Source: Sphagnum compactum (Eukaryota; Bryophyta; Sphagnopsida; Sphagnales). From it: a stretch of 64,000 nt of DNA. The position numbers and the translations under genes are program-made. Below the pieces are notes generated by a model, which saw only the letters and a list, made by a program, of their open reading frames with translations, made no database searches and was not told the origin of the DNA. Below are positions 48,361 through 60,243 of the stretch, one piece after another. Within the stretch, counting starts at the first letter, position 1; the number at the start of each line of letters is the position of its first letter. The DNA lies in the NCBI GenBank assembly GCA_965153455.1, contig OZ234493.1, positions 31,300,213 through 31,364,212 on the forward strand, in the 5' to 3' direction.

Positions 48361-48785
48361 CAACTTATCTGCATGTTTAGAGGGCTAGGGTAAGTAGGTT
48401 AAATTAAAGTAGTTTAATGAAGTTAGGTTAGGTTGGCTAGGTTAGGTTAGGTTAGCACCTACCTATTTAATGCCTTTTTTCGACCTACTTAAACCTATTT
48501 ACTACCTACCTACCTATTAATTCGTTAAATAATAATCTAGAAAATGATTTTTAAATTAGGTATAAAATTGACCTAGTCAAATGGTCCAATGTTTACTAGT
48601 CAAATAGTCAATCACTCTGTTAGTCAAAATGACAAGATATAGTTAGTTAAAAAGGCCACTGGTCAAAAGAAACATTGTCGAAATTGATTTGTCCAAAATG
48701 GCACCTTGGTCAAGTCGACTAGTGTCACTTTTGGGTCCTTTTCAACCAATTTCCCTAATAAAAAAGACCATGATTTGTAGTAGTG

Positions 48786-49095
48786 TAAAGACCCAAAGGA
48801 AATTAAAGAGGTTAGAAAATAGTTTTATGTAAAACATCCATGTGGGAAAAACATCATAAACATGGTTCAAACTAACTCTATGGATTTTGATATGTTCAAA
48901 CTTGAAAATGTCGATGAGTACATTAGTCTAAAAGCTTCTATTTTTATTGATGAATTGGTTCAACCAACCATTGTTGCAGGGGGATCTATTGTCATTATTG
49001 TTGTTCATGTGGTTGTAGATGCCCCTAATGGAAGGGTAGATAATGAAAATGACAATTTGGAAGAATTTGACACAAAATACGATAATGAGAACTAG
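48786..49095 (+). pseudogene. probable 3' remnant of the CACTA transposase beyond the nested element
   Basis: The plus frame reads KDPKEIK near 48789 and then, from 48862, MVQTNSMDFDMFKLENVDEY, VQPTIV and DAPNGRVDNENDN. An acidic tail following a DUF4216-like segment is typical of TNP2 proteins. It starts exactly where the nested element ends. The link to the upstream fragment is inferred from position and style of sequence. Confidence 0.4.
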
Positions 49096-50721
49096 AAGAT
49101 TTGATTCAGGTAAAAATTTCCAACATATTGGAATTAGGTATTGTTATTTCTCCACTATGCAATTTAGTGCTATAATAGACCATTGCGTCTAATAAAAATG
49201 ATAAGTGATGTTAAAGGAAAGTATGATGAAGCTAGGATTGTCAAGGTTCTAGTGAGGTTATGGGTGAATGCATATTTAGGTCTCAATAGAGATGACCTTG
49301 GGGTTTGTGTTTGAAATGGAGTTGTTGAATATGGGTTGTTTAGGGTATGTGTTGGATGGAATGAAAACTTGGGTGGATGTGGAATTTGGCATTTTTATGG
49401 TTGTTGTGGAATGTGTATGGTGTAAAATATCTCATTTTCTCAAATGTACTTGTGTATTAAAGATAGTTGAACAATTAATTATGTGAAGCGTTAGTTCAAG
49501 CTATTCAAGTTTTTTGGGTTTTCAATTTTTGGTTATAGGGTGAAAGCATAAAATCTACAAAAAACAATTTATCCCAAGGCAATAAAAAATGGGTTAGATT
49601 TGACACAAAATGAAGAAAGTAGATTGAAAATAATTTAAAATAATATAATAAAAGATGGTGCTTTTCTTTGAGTTTATAATGAGGTGATTACAAAATTTGA
49701 GAAACGTTGGCACCATAAGAATAGGTAACAAGTATGTTTGAAAATGATTGGTCAAATTGAATTTAAACCTACTTTTCCATTAGAAATTTGATATATTCTA
49801 CTATAATATTTAAACATTGTGAACTTGCACGTACATTTTAAAATTACATCGTGTTGAAAATGTAGAATATTCAATAATTCATTTACTTTCACCTACTTGT
49901 ACAAATTTGGGCAACCAAAAAAAGTAGAAAAGGATAAATTATTTTTAAAAAATCAATTTGAATGCATATTAGATATGTGATTAATCAACATCATTGTGAT
50001 AAAATTAAAAGTTATCCTCATGTTGATCATTAAAAAAAAAACATTTCTACTTTCAATACATTAAAATTTGTTTATGGCTGTTTGTTTTTTTTAGTGACAA
50101 GGATCAAATTGTTTACTTTACCATGCTTTCACCTTACATGTATTAAAAAGGTGATTTTAGTAATTGAGGTGGGAAATTGAAATACAAAATTCTTTCATTA
50201 TACTGAGATATTAACATTGTTAAGTTGGGTGTGGTAAATGTTATGTGAAAGTTTCAAGAGTCAAATTTTTTTTGTTTTATAATTAGATCATACTACTTTC
50301 ATGAACATGAAAAAAATGAAAATTTCAAATATACACTTAGCACATCATGTATCAAAAGTAACATTTGCATTGACCTAAATCTAGCACATGTAACATATTG
50401 GACTGAACATTGCAATGGGAATGACTATAATTGCATTGCCACCATGAAGGAATTTGGAGTGATCAAAATTAGTCACACTATTATGTGCACTACCACCATG
50501 TAAGCATCGTTTAGTCCATGTTTAAATGACAATGTCTAATACGACTGGAAATGTATACACAACTAGTCATATCAGACACACCTATTTAGGGGGGGCGGCG
50601 GGGGAGGAGTAAGTAAACAAAAAGTACCCATATATGTCATTTTGGACAAAATCACTCAATCACATAATATGTCATTGTAGTCATAATATTGGGGTGAAAA
50701 AGACATGGTTTTGTTGTAGTG

Positions 50722-52130
50722 TACCAACAAAACTAATAGGGGTATTGTTATCTTGCACATGGTAGATGCATTGGTCTTGGTGGAGTACGAGATGAAGGTT
50801 TTTGGACATCACAATTTAAAAAGCTATGCAAAGTGAATATTATTTTTGTTATTTTTTTAATCTTTTCTTTTCTTCACTTTAAAATTTCTAATTTGTTTCA
50901 TCGTTGTAAATATGATCAAACAAATCAAGGGATTAGAAATCAAGCTATGCAACAAAATATATAAGGTGAAATCAATGGAATTCATTCATTATCCTTTGAA
51001 GAAGCCTTGATTCAAGAGCACTAAATGTTAAAAAAGATAAAGCTAAACGTAATTTTTTATACTCATGGTTTATGTTTGTATGTTTGAAATGTCTTCATTT
51101 GTTCACTGTTTTTTTTGTTTAGTTTTTAGATTATGATTTTAGTGACCTTATGATTTAACATGAATATGAACTTTTGATCATTTTTTTAAAAAAAATTGTT
51201 ATTTATGATGTAAGCTAGTGATGCATGTGCTTTAACTTTTGTGCTTCCAATCTTGGAGGAGCCATCAAACAAGGAAAATGTGTTGCTAGAATTGCAAATG
51301 TTTGAATCATCAAAGTCTACAATTATATGTTCTAAGAAATTTGCAACTCAATTATGTTACGAATAGGATTTGGAATTTAAGGATTTTGTGAAGGGATTTG
51401 CTTCTTTGAGAGATATAATGGTAAATATGAAAAAAGGTCTTACAATTGTCACTAATGCAAAAGGTCATCATTTTTCAAATATGGCAAACCACAATATAAC
51501 CCTCACAATTTCAAATCCAATTGTTGTTGTAAGTCTCTTTCACAAACATGCAAACAACTACAACTAAATGATGATATTTGAGTTGATGTTTTGTGTCCTT
51601 AGTTTTAGTTACATTCAAATACATTTACATTTTGATTCATTTATATTTTGATACAATACATTAAATTTATGATACATCATTCATATCACAATTTTGATAC
51701 ACACTAACAAATTTTATAGACTTTGTGATACATTTTCATACATTTGTTAAGGTATTATGAATTCAATTGTCGTTGTTTTGTACTCAATAAAATTGTCATG
51801 GTGATTTTCTTTCAATTTGCATTATGTAGTTTCATTTTTGTTAATGTTTGTTTGTCTTCCAAATTCTTTTTGCTTGAAATTGATAGTGTAACAAAAGTTG
51901 AAACAAAACTTCAAAATTTAATAGAAGTAAAAATTAAAGAGAAATAAAATTAAAACAAAAGTGAAAAATGTATAGACAAAAAGTAAATTTTGAAACAAAA
52001 GAAAAAACTAAATAAATAGTAAAAATGAAAAAAAAAAAATCGAAAGTGAAAATGAAATGCTGAAAAAAATCTATATATATTTTATTTTACTGGGCACCTG
52101 GTGCACTGATCTTTTTAATTTCCTCTTGTT
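50722..52130. other. AT-rich gene-free stretch
   Basis: Very AT-rich, with A runs and repeated GATACA/TTTGATAC phrases near 51620-51740. Open frames are short and unrecognised. Confidence 0.4.
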
Positions 52131-52131
52131 A

Positions 52132-52152
52132 TAAACCCTAAACCCTAAACCC
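52132..52152 (+). promoter_or_regulatory. telo-box cluster (AAACCCTAAACCC)
   Basis: ATAAACCCTAAACCCTAAACC holds overlapping telo-boxes at the border between the repeat desert and the next genic region. Such clusters mark promoters of growth-related plant genes. A transcript beginning here on the plus strand is possible but unproven. Confidence 0.5.
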
Positions 52153-52171
52153 ATCTCTCATCACAACTTCC

Positions 52172-53182
52172 ATGGTCAGCCCCTATATCCCTTGTCACCA
52201 ATGTCTTCTGAAAAATGCTCTCTGCATGAACCCACTCACTCTCTTCCATTGGTTTTGGGCCCCCTATTTGGACTTCCATTTCCCTGAGCTTCATCATTCA
52301 CTTGTAGTAGAGCATACAGCAATTTGGGCATTGTTAGACTTGCTTGCAAGTGCTCTGCAAGATACCCCCTTCTTCTGGTGGTTTTTTGCAGCGCTCTTTT
52401 GAGCTGCATGGGGTACCTAACTCTGAGCTTTTATCATCCCATAGCAGAACCATAAGTTCCATTTTTGGGCATTGTTTGATCTTTATTTAGACATAGATGC
52501 TGAGACAGTTTCACCTCTGCACTTCAATTTCAAACTCTTCCTTTCCTCTCTGATCAGAACCTACAACCTTTTTTCGGACCCAAGTTTTGAAATCTTGCCA
52601 ACTTCTTTCTACGTTCCCTTGATATCAAACCCAGTAGACATGCAAATTGTACTTCAACACATTGTTCAAGAACTTGGGGGGACGCTCTCTTTTCCCTCCT
52701 CCTCCTCCTCCTCCTCATGATCCAAGAGACTTTCCAAGCACAGTTCAAAAGACAAGTTCCCTCAAGGTCATGATGCAAAACCCAGAAGCACCACTAATCA
52801 AAACCAATCTCTAGTTCTCTTCCCTGAAGAATACCCAATTCCCCAATCCCTTTGGGTTTCATTAGGGTTTCCTTTTTCTCAGTTGGGAAACCCATGATTT
52901 CTCTATACCTCCAACAAGTTTCAACATCGTGTTTCTACAGGAGCAAGACAATGAAATCTCAACTCATAAACCTTAATGAAAGCTGAGACACAGAATGATG
53001 AACCCAACTGACCTCTTTTTTGCTCTTTCAGACTCACAGTACAAATGAGGTGAGGAAGGATTACCATCTAGAAGAATTCTAGTAGAGCTGCACAGGACTG
53101 CATATGCTCTAGCAATTGCTGCTACACAGCCATGTAATAACCCTGTGAAGGAATCAGCCTGGCTGCAAAACCTTAACCACAT
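52172..53182. other. possible uncharacterised transcribed region
   Basis: Just after the telo-box cluster come a plus frame of 76 codons (ATG at 52172, Kozak-like CCATGG) and another of 82 codons (52472-52720). They share a TTTGGGCATTGTT phrase and a similar peptide style. A minus frame at 52973-53182 also looks less random than its surroundings. I recognise no family and found no convincing splice chain. Composition is more gene-like than that of the desert to the left. Confidence 0.2.
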
Positions 53183-53539
53183 TTGACATATCCTGGCAGT
53201 CCTTGAGAGACCATATTGTGTTCAAGCATTTTGTGGTGTTTGAACACTCTTTCAAGCAACCTGTATGTGTGTCCGAGCATTCTGTGGTCTTAAAAAAACA
53301 CTCTTGCAAGCATCCTCAAATGTGCCAGCATGTGTCAATCATGTCAACAAGACTATTACTACGACTGCTACTGCCCACAGGATGATGGAAAGCTCCACTC
53401 CAGATCCTTTTTCTATTGCTGGAGCAATTTCATGCGACGAATCTTCAAAAGCTCCAGATCCTATTCTCTGGATGGATGTTGTTTGCGGGGTAGGATCCCA
53501 GGGACCATGGCCGTGGAAGAAGAAGATATTGGATTGATT

Positions 53540-54333
53540 GATTGATTGATCAAACCCTAGGCAAGTCTCGATTCCGGAGCGTTAAGGCGCGCGCTCCGTA
53601 GTCGACGTCGTCGCTCATTCCTCGCCGACCTCGCAAGCGGTCGTCCCGACAACGAGCTCGAACGTTCAGCTAAAGGTTTCAATCTTCCTGATGAGCATAC
53701 TGCCTGGTGATTCATTCTTGTATTTCCTTCTTGTTCGTTGCTGTTCTCTAAGTCCTCTCTATCTTTTGCCGTTTTGTAAATATGCAAGTTCTTGTTGAAG
53801 GTTAGCAGCTTCTGGTTTCTGTGTACAAACAAACAATCGATGCGAGAGTATGTCTGCAATTTCTCTCCTTCAGCGGCGTTGATCTCTCTAGTCACTGATG
53901 CTACGGTTTTGCAAAGGAGAGGAGGATCAAGAATTTCGTTGTTGTGTATCTGACAGAGAATCGACAGTTTCTTCTTTGCTGACTCCTATTTTCCACCAGG
54001 CTCCGTGCAAAACAAAAACATTGATCTGTTTTGCACAGGGAAAGAGCAAATTACTAGAATCAACATCACGACAGCCACTCTGCCATGTTCTGACGGGGTC
54101 TGAGAGAGAGGTCTTCTTCAGTATGCTACTGGATTAATCCGTTTATGTGTGGTTCTTTCACAAGCTCTCTATGTGGTTCCTTCACAAGAGCTTGTACAAA
54201 ATCTCTGCGATGTGTTCAAGAACCAAACTTGGATGGTGCTTTTTGTTTGGAGTACATCATAACTTCTTCATAACTTCCTTGTAGGTCTCCACAATAAGGA
54301 TCTCATCATTGCATCCAAAGTAGAAAGGTGGAA
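53540..54333 (+). promoter_or_regulatory. promoter / 5' leader region of the endosulfine gene
   Basis: A CpG-rich block (53575-53680, with GGCGCGCGC and GTCGACGTCGTCG) and leader-like sequence precede the endosulfine start. CTTGTAG at 54278-54284 is a plausible 3' splice site, so the leader is probably split by an intron. The (GATT)n run at 53532-53549 is a microsatellite. Confidence 0.45.
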
Positions 54334-56569
54334 ATGGGAGATGCAGGGGATAATGTTGGCAATCCCAGCCATAAAGATATCAGTATACCAATTCCATCTC
54401 TTGCTGAAGAGGTACTTACTATAGACCTTAACATACTGTCCACAGCACCTACTGAAGTGGAACATGAATCAAAGTACAGTGAATGAAAAGCTGTGTGAAT
54501 TGATCAGAACATGTAGTTCATGGTTTCATAGTGCATGTCTCAGTGAGAGATTTGAGCTCCATCATAGGTGTAAGATATGGAAAAACTCTGATTTATTGCT
54601 GGTAATTAGGCCAAGATTGTGCATTCTTTTCATACTGGCTCTTCTCTGGTTTCTTTTGAGTTGTATAAGCATTTTTTGGCAGTGCTGTGTGAGGTTGGGT
54701 ATGCATGCACACAGACAAGTTTATCAATTGTGGACACAATTACTATTTGAGATTCTTCACACTGGGGGATTCATCCAGTATTACTGTGGTGGAAATCATG
54801 GAGCTTGAGGGGGGAATTGTTGATTAGATTTCCTTAGTGCTGATCTGTGCCCCTTTTGTTGGTCACATCCCTTTGTCATGTGGGTTTTTTGGTCATTTGT
54901 AGGAAGCGATCTTGAAGAAGAAATATGGTGGTCTTATGCCCAAGAAACCCCCTCTCATTTCAAAGGTCAGTTTCATGCACATGGGCATCTGGGATCAAGT
55001 TTCAGAGGAGAATGACATATTTCTATAGCTCTATGGTTGAGTGGGTTATGACAAGTTTCATTTCTGTTTAAACAGCATAGAATGGCATTGTTATAATGCA
55101 TGGAATTTAGTGAGCATGGAGGATGTGGTAGATATCTGTGACTCCCCAAACCAACTATAGCTGAAAGCTACCAGGATGTGTTCTATAGTTTCTTGGAATT
55201 GTGGGTATCTTCAGTCTTGTGGATCACCCAAAAACTTGATAGGAGCTTAAGATATTTCTGACATCACCAACCTTTTCAATTGTTTCTTTGTGGCACATAT
55301 GATGGATGTGAACCATCCTTCTGTTGACTTTGGTCCAGAATAGGACAGAACATGGTAACAGATATACATCTGCATGTCATGGCAGCCTATGGGAGAACTT
55401 TGATGGATGGAGTGTTTTGCAGAAATATATGCTGAAGTGTATTGTTTTAGCTGATCACAGGATCATGAGCGTGCGTTCTTTGATTCAGCAGACTGGGCAC
55501 TGGGGAAGGTTTGCTTCAACATTTCTTCGGGCACTGTCTGTGTCATCTGACTGCATTGAATGAATTTTGTTGTGTACATAAGGATATCATGGTCACACTC
55601 AGTGATGATCAACACTGTGTTGGCTTTTCAAAGGCATGTGGGGAAGTCCGCAGAGGACCACTCTGAGAGTGACGAGGCCTTTTATCAAACCTTTTGAGCA
55701 GTTGATATGATGTGATAATGTACCATAAATATAGCTTTTGGCAAGAAGGGATTACGACCTGGGCTGGGATTTGCATGAGTTGCATTTTTGGATGAGTTAG
55801 ATTCATTGTTGCAGGGCAGAGACCTCTCAACTTTTTGTGTTGTTGTAAAAGACAGCTAAATAGCTGATTTGATTTTGGAGCAGCAGGGGAAAGAGCCTCC
55901 AGGTCACAAGCCACGCAGCATGATTGAAGCACTCCGACCAAAACTTCAGGTGCACCCTCAGCTGATATGTATGTGGGCAGTAAATTATGTTGCTAACAGC
56001 CTAGGTGGAATATATTGAAACTCATGTTTAGTGGCTCACTTTTACATATTTTGCCTTATGGTTATGTTGTGCAGCCCACACCTCATCAATCACTCCCTTC
56101 CAGACGATCGTCCCTTCTCCCTGCAGATGGTGAAGTGGAAGGTATGTCAAAATTTGGTTGCAACTCCCACTCTTGCAGAACATTACTTCCATCACTTAGT
56201 AATTCTGGGGTTCTGAGATTTTTTGGTCTCTGTCTCTGTTGCATTTGATCAGCACAACTCTTTATGCGGGAGTTGATTTTCTATTATTGTGTTCACCCTC
56301 TGTTTTGACTTTTAGTTAGCTTCAATCTGAGATGTTTGACTAGGTCAAGAAATGGAACATTGTCAGTTCATGTTTTGGAATTCCTTTGCTGTTGGGATGC
56401 AAACTGTAGACCAGTGACAAATTTTGCTGATTTTTTCTTATAAGGTGTACAATTGGAGATGCTTACATATTTGATCAGTCCCATAAAGTTGTCAATTTTC
56501 ATTTGTTCACCCGAATGTGAAACAGGTGAACCTGAAGAAGCTACTCCAAGTAATGTGGCTGAAGACTGA
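54334..56569 (+). CDS. endosulfine / ARPP-19-related PP2A-regulator, 6 exons
   Basis: Exons on plus: 54334-54411, 54903-54965, 55461-55508, 55884-55949, 56075-56141, 56526-56569 (366 nt, 121 aa, in frame at all five GT/AG junctions). Endosulfine-family proteins (ENSA, ARPP-19, yeast Igo1/2) are small, mostly disordered phosphoproteins. In animals and yeast, once phosphorylated on the Ser of the FDSGDY motif, they inhibit PP2A-B55. Here exon 2 gives KKKYGGLMPKKPPLISK and exon 3 gives DHERAFFDSADWALGK, with the motif as FDSADW (54-59) and the target Ser at 56. Exon 4 gives IEALRPKLQ, and exon 5 has a SRRSS segment. Plant members share this layout. The role in this organism is inferred from the family. 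The exon 4 acceptor has in-frame CAG alternatives that would add or remove one Gln. Confidence 0.9.
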
Positions 56570-59500
56570 ATCTCTACTGCCAGGGTTCCTGGACCAAAGA
56601 TGTCCCCTTGAGGAAAGGATTGTGGTGTAATTCTTTTACTCTCATTTCATGCTGTGATTGGGTGACGGTAGACGGTTCATAACCTTGGACCCAAACTTCA
56701 TTGTTGTACTGTTTGTTTCTAGAATTATGAGTGTGAGTGTGATGTGCTCTATATCTGTCTCCAATTCTTCTTGGTGAAGAAGAAGGTGACGGAAACCAAC
56801 CCGATCTTCAATTACATGAAGTGATGGAGTTTTACCACAAGGAATATTTGTTGATTACAGTCTTCAGGCCTTCAAGAAAGTGTTTCCCAGGGTTCTTATA
56901 TAACATACAAAAGTTTCTGAAATCTGATGAACCCAATGCTGCTCATCATTCATGTGGTTCATAGTGTTGGGAGAAAATGTTACTGACTAATAAGAAAATG
57001 CTTTACTTATTTGATTGACAATGGCTAATGTAGCTGGACACTGTCAGTAGTGCATTGATGCATTGTGAATCTAGTGCAGCATTGATGTCAACAACGCACT
57101 TTTGCTGTGAGTACCAAAAGTGTTCAGCTGGATATATCTGGGAGTGACAGGGCAGGAGGAGAGAGGGGCTGGGTGGTGGGTTGGGGTTGGGGGCACTGGT
57201 GTCTCCTTGAATTGGAGGTACAACCACAAACCCTGTGACCATGACCCCATTTCCCCCACCCAAGAAACCTCTTAATCCTGCTAAAGCCCAGCAGTCACAG
57301 GGAATAGAGATTGCCTGTTACAAGCTTTCCCAAAAACCATTACTTCGTGAGTTAAAATGAATACTGTAAATTCAGTGCAAATTCTGCAACATTGATTGGA
57401 GTGTTGTTGGCAAGAAAGTGTGCATTGATACGCCATGTATCTATCCAGTTGTTAAGACAAGCTCACAGGCTGACCCATGGTAATCTTGTAGATACCAAGG
57501 TGGCAGAGAAGTTACATCTTCACTGTACGGGGGTTACACAGGTACAGAGAAACCCACCTTGGGTTCCAAAGGGCATTGCACATTTCTCTGTGCTTTGTGT
57601 GTGTTTGCTGCAATGGGTTTCTTTAGCAAGTGTATGTGTGCATAACTTGGATCCAATTCATTGATTCGAGATTGCTTATGAATTAGCTCAATGGCCTCAT
57701 TGCACATGCACAGTTAGTGCATGTTCTGCAGTTGGATATAGCAGTGTAGTGCAGTTATTTAATTTATAAAGAATCCGCAGTTTTCATGAAAGAACTAGCA
57801 ATGAACTGGGCAATTTTATTATGGCTTGTTATTTGATTATTTTCAAAAGAAATTTGATAATCATGGTTACATGTCAGAACTATAGGTCTTTGATTTATTT
57901 GAGAATCATGATTAGGAACCTAAGAACCACCCTGATAACCGCCTGAGGATATATTCCTGTCTCTAATGACCGCCCGACATTGGTTTATATAGGCTTCAAA
58001 AAATTTGCAACCTGGGGTAAAGGTAAGGAAATATAGGATTTTGCAAGATTATCCAATTCAGGCAATGGTAAAGGAAAACCACAAACATTTTTTTACTCTG
58101 TTCATAAGGTAAAGGGTAGGGTAAATGTTTTGTCATTTGCCTTATGCATACCATGCAGGCATTAGTGGGTAAATGAAGGGTACGTTCGTAGAAAAATTTT
58201 ACACAAGTATGGCACATTTTGAAGTGAGAAAAGAAAATTTTACTTTGTGCAATTGGAATTGTAAACGTGAGCACAATGATAAATATTTATTTCAAACTTC
58301 TTATCAAAAAAATTTGTGACATAGAATGAAACCGATCGATAGCCTAAGAATACATCCAAAGCATTTTTATAATGGCAAGCAAATGTTAGAAAAATCTGAA
58401 GGAGTTCCAAAAGAATGTGGTAAGAATCTAGTTCAAGTTAATTAATCTAATGCAGACATCTTACCTCATCCTACATGTGAAAAGAAGAGATGAAGAAGAA
58501 ACAATCATGGATCAGCTCACCATTTAGGGAGAGGGTCAATGGTGTCACTCTAATATTTGTGAAGGAGACCAATGAAGCTAAGTATTGAAGAACCTCAATC
58601 ATGAGTTGATTGTCAAAAGGCGTCGACCTTTCCTCATTACAAATTTGCTTCAAAGCTAGTTTTGCTTGAACTTTTCCAAGGAAATGTTGGTTGTAACAAA
58701 ACACTCAAATGCAAATATGAGCATTTAATAAAAACTTGGTAGCACTTCTTTGGATATTTTGATCTGGTATTGTTGGATTTGAATTGTAAGTATACTTGAT
58801 TAGAAGTGGTTTGGTATAATGGCCAATAATTTGAAGGGCAATTTTCTCTCACAACAGTTTCAAGTTTCAACCCAATGTGTGAAAAATTTCTTGTGTTCAA
58901 ATATTGACCTTGTCTTCTCCAGCTTCATCCAGGTGGAGCACTAAGTGTCAGCTGCAGTTTGAATATTTGACGGGTTATCCATCAAGCTTTTGATTCTAAG
59001 CCCTTGCAAAGAAAGCATAGAAATGCTTTTGAGTTGCACTGGCAGCTTCCCCCATCCAAAATGCAGCATTCTAAAAGCCTTCAAGCATGTTTGAGTTTCT
59101 GCCAATGCTTTTGAACTTGATGATTTCCCAAAAACCCTCCCTTCTGGATTTCATGACTTACTGGACAGCTTATATTCAGCTGAATATTTGGAGTTGCAAT
59201 TTGGATGCAATTATCTGTTTCTTCAGGGTGCAAACACAATGGACAAGGATTTGCTACTAGAGAAATCTACAGAGTTGCTGCTGCTGTGTATGTTATTCAG
59301 AAAACTGCCACTAAGTACACATGCAAATCACTGCAGGAAATTTCTATTTTTCCCAGACTGTATTTGCTCTAGAGTGCAGATTTGAGTGCCCTTTGATTCA
59401 TCAGTTTCTCCTATACAGCTCAAGAAACATGGATCCAAAACCTCTGATCTACTGCAACAATATAGGGACCTGAACTTCCCCATATTCTTATTAGAAGCAC

Positions 59501-60125
59501 TAGACACAATTGGTACCATACACTAACAAGTAGTGTAGGACTGACCAATCACCATTTCCAACGCCTCAGAGAATTTCCAAGGAGCAAAAAGAAATTATTA
59601 CTACAAAGGCCCATTTCACTGCTAGACTCAAAACCCAATCACAAAGACAATTTTCCAGCTGAAAAAACTCTCGACCAAAAAAAAGAAAATAAAGACGATG
59701 GAAACTGGTGCAGTAGTTTGAGAAAGCTCTGGAAGAAAACAAATGCCAAGAATGAGCAGCAAGCACCAGAACAAGCTTTAACAACATTCCCAGACTTCAG
59801 GGAGTCAAAAGCTCCTCTCTGGGAAAAATTGAAAATAACAAATTCCTTCTTCTGATACTACTATGTATGTCAATTCTGCAAAAAACCTTTGTCTACATTC
59901 ATGATACAACAAGTAACAAGGTCGGCAACTATCTCATGAAGCTGGCCTTAATCTCATGAGGCCAGCCTCCCTCATGATCAATTATCTCCAAAAGATGATA
60001 TGGTTTTGGTGAATGTTGACAAAAACTTGCCAAACTTCACCAAAGAGTGTCTCTAGAGTTTTCTTCTAACAAAAGTTGTCAGGAAGTTGATCTTGACACG
60101 GAAAACCCATGTTGGACATATGGGA
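56570..60125. other. intergenic, no supported gene
   Basis: This lies between the convergent endosulfine and PUB genes. The first few hundred bases are probably the endosulfine 3' untranslated region. Frames at 57392-57664 (plus), 58471-58704 (minus) and 58637-58900 (minus) are open but match no family I know, and no splice chain emerged. Confidence 0.4.
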
Positions 60126-60151
60126 AATCCATGCTGGAGATGCAAAGCCAC

Positions 60152-60241
60152 TCATGCTGGCTGGACATGGAAAGCTGCTCATGCTGGCTGGATATGGAAA
60201 ACTGCTCATGCTGGCTGGATATGGAAAGCTGCTCATGCTAG
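60152..60241 (+). repeat. 27-bp tandem repeat abutting the PUB stop codon
   Basis: TCATGCTGGCTGGAYATGGA-type units start at 60152, 60179 and 60206, with a partial copy at 60233. More diverged copies lie upstream (60105-60150). The array is in the 3' flank of the PUB gene, three bases from its stop codon, so it is probably in the 3' untranslated region. Confidence 0.85.
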
Positions 60242-60243
60242 TG

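Larger units (their letters stand above)
46905..48785. mobile_element. non-autonomous CACTA element, probably nested
   Basis: The left end CACTACTATAAATCATGGTT and the reverse complement of the right end CACTACTACAAATCATGGTC match at 18 of 20 bases and start with CACTA. Flanking triplets AAA and TAA are similar, not identical. Subterminal regions carry many GGTCAA/TTGACC-type motifs (47030-47200 and 48560-48740), as in CACTA elements. The middle is a minisatellite; no transposase is present. It interrupts the older transposase sequence on either side. Confidence 0.65.
43263..50721 (+). mobile_element. probable CACTA (En/Spm) element, decayed, with a nested insertion
   Basis: The left end CACTACAACAAAAGGTGTCC (43263) and the reverse complement of the right end, CACTACAACAAAACCATGTC (50721), share 13 terminal bases beginning with the diagnostic CACTA. 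Flanking triplets are AAC and TAC, so the 3-bp duplication is imperfect. Inside lies a plus-strand TNP2-like transposase remnant (45253-46080, resuming at 48786), split by the smaller CACTA element at 46905-48785. The span of 7.5 kb suits an autonomous CACTA. Another CACTA-like right end at 44917 (reverse complement CACTAGTACAAAAGTGGGG) means the outer pairing is not certain. Confidence 0.5.

Noticed and set aside
56780-56823. Exon-like frame (KKKVTETNPIFNYMK then stop) after the endosulfine gene
   Set aside because: It is short and unmatched, and the endosulfine reading frame already ends at 56569. More likely 3' untranslated sequence.
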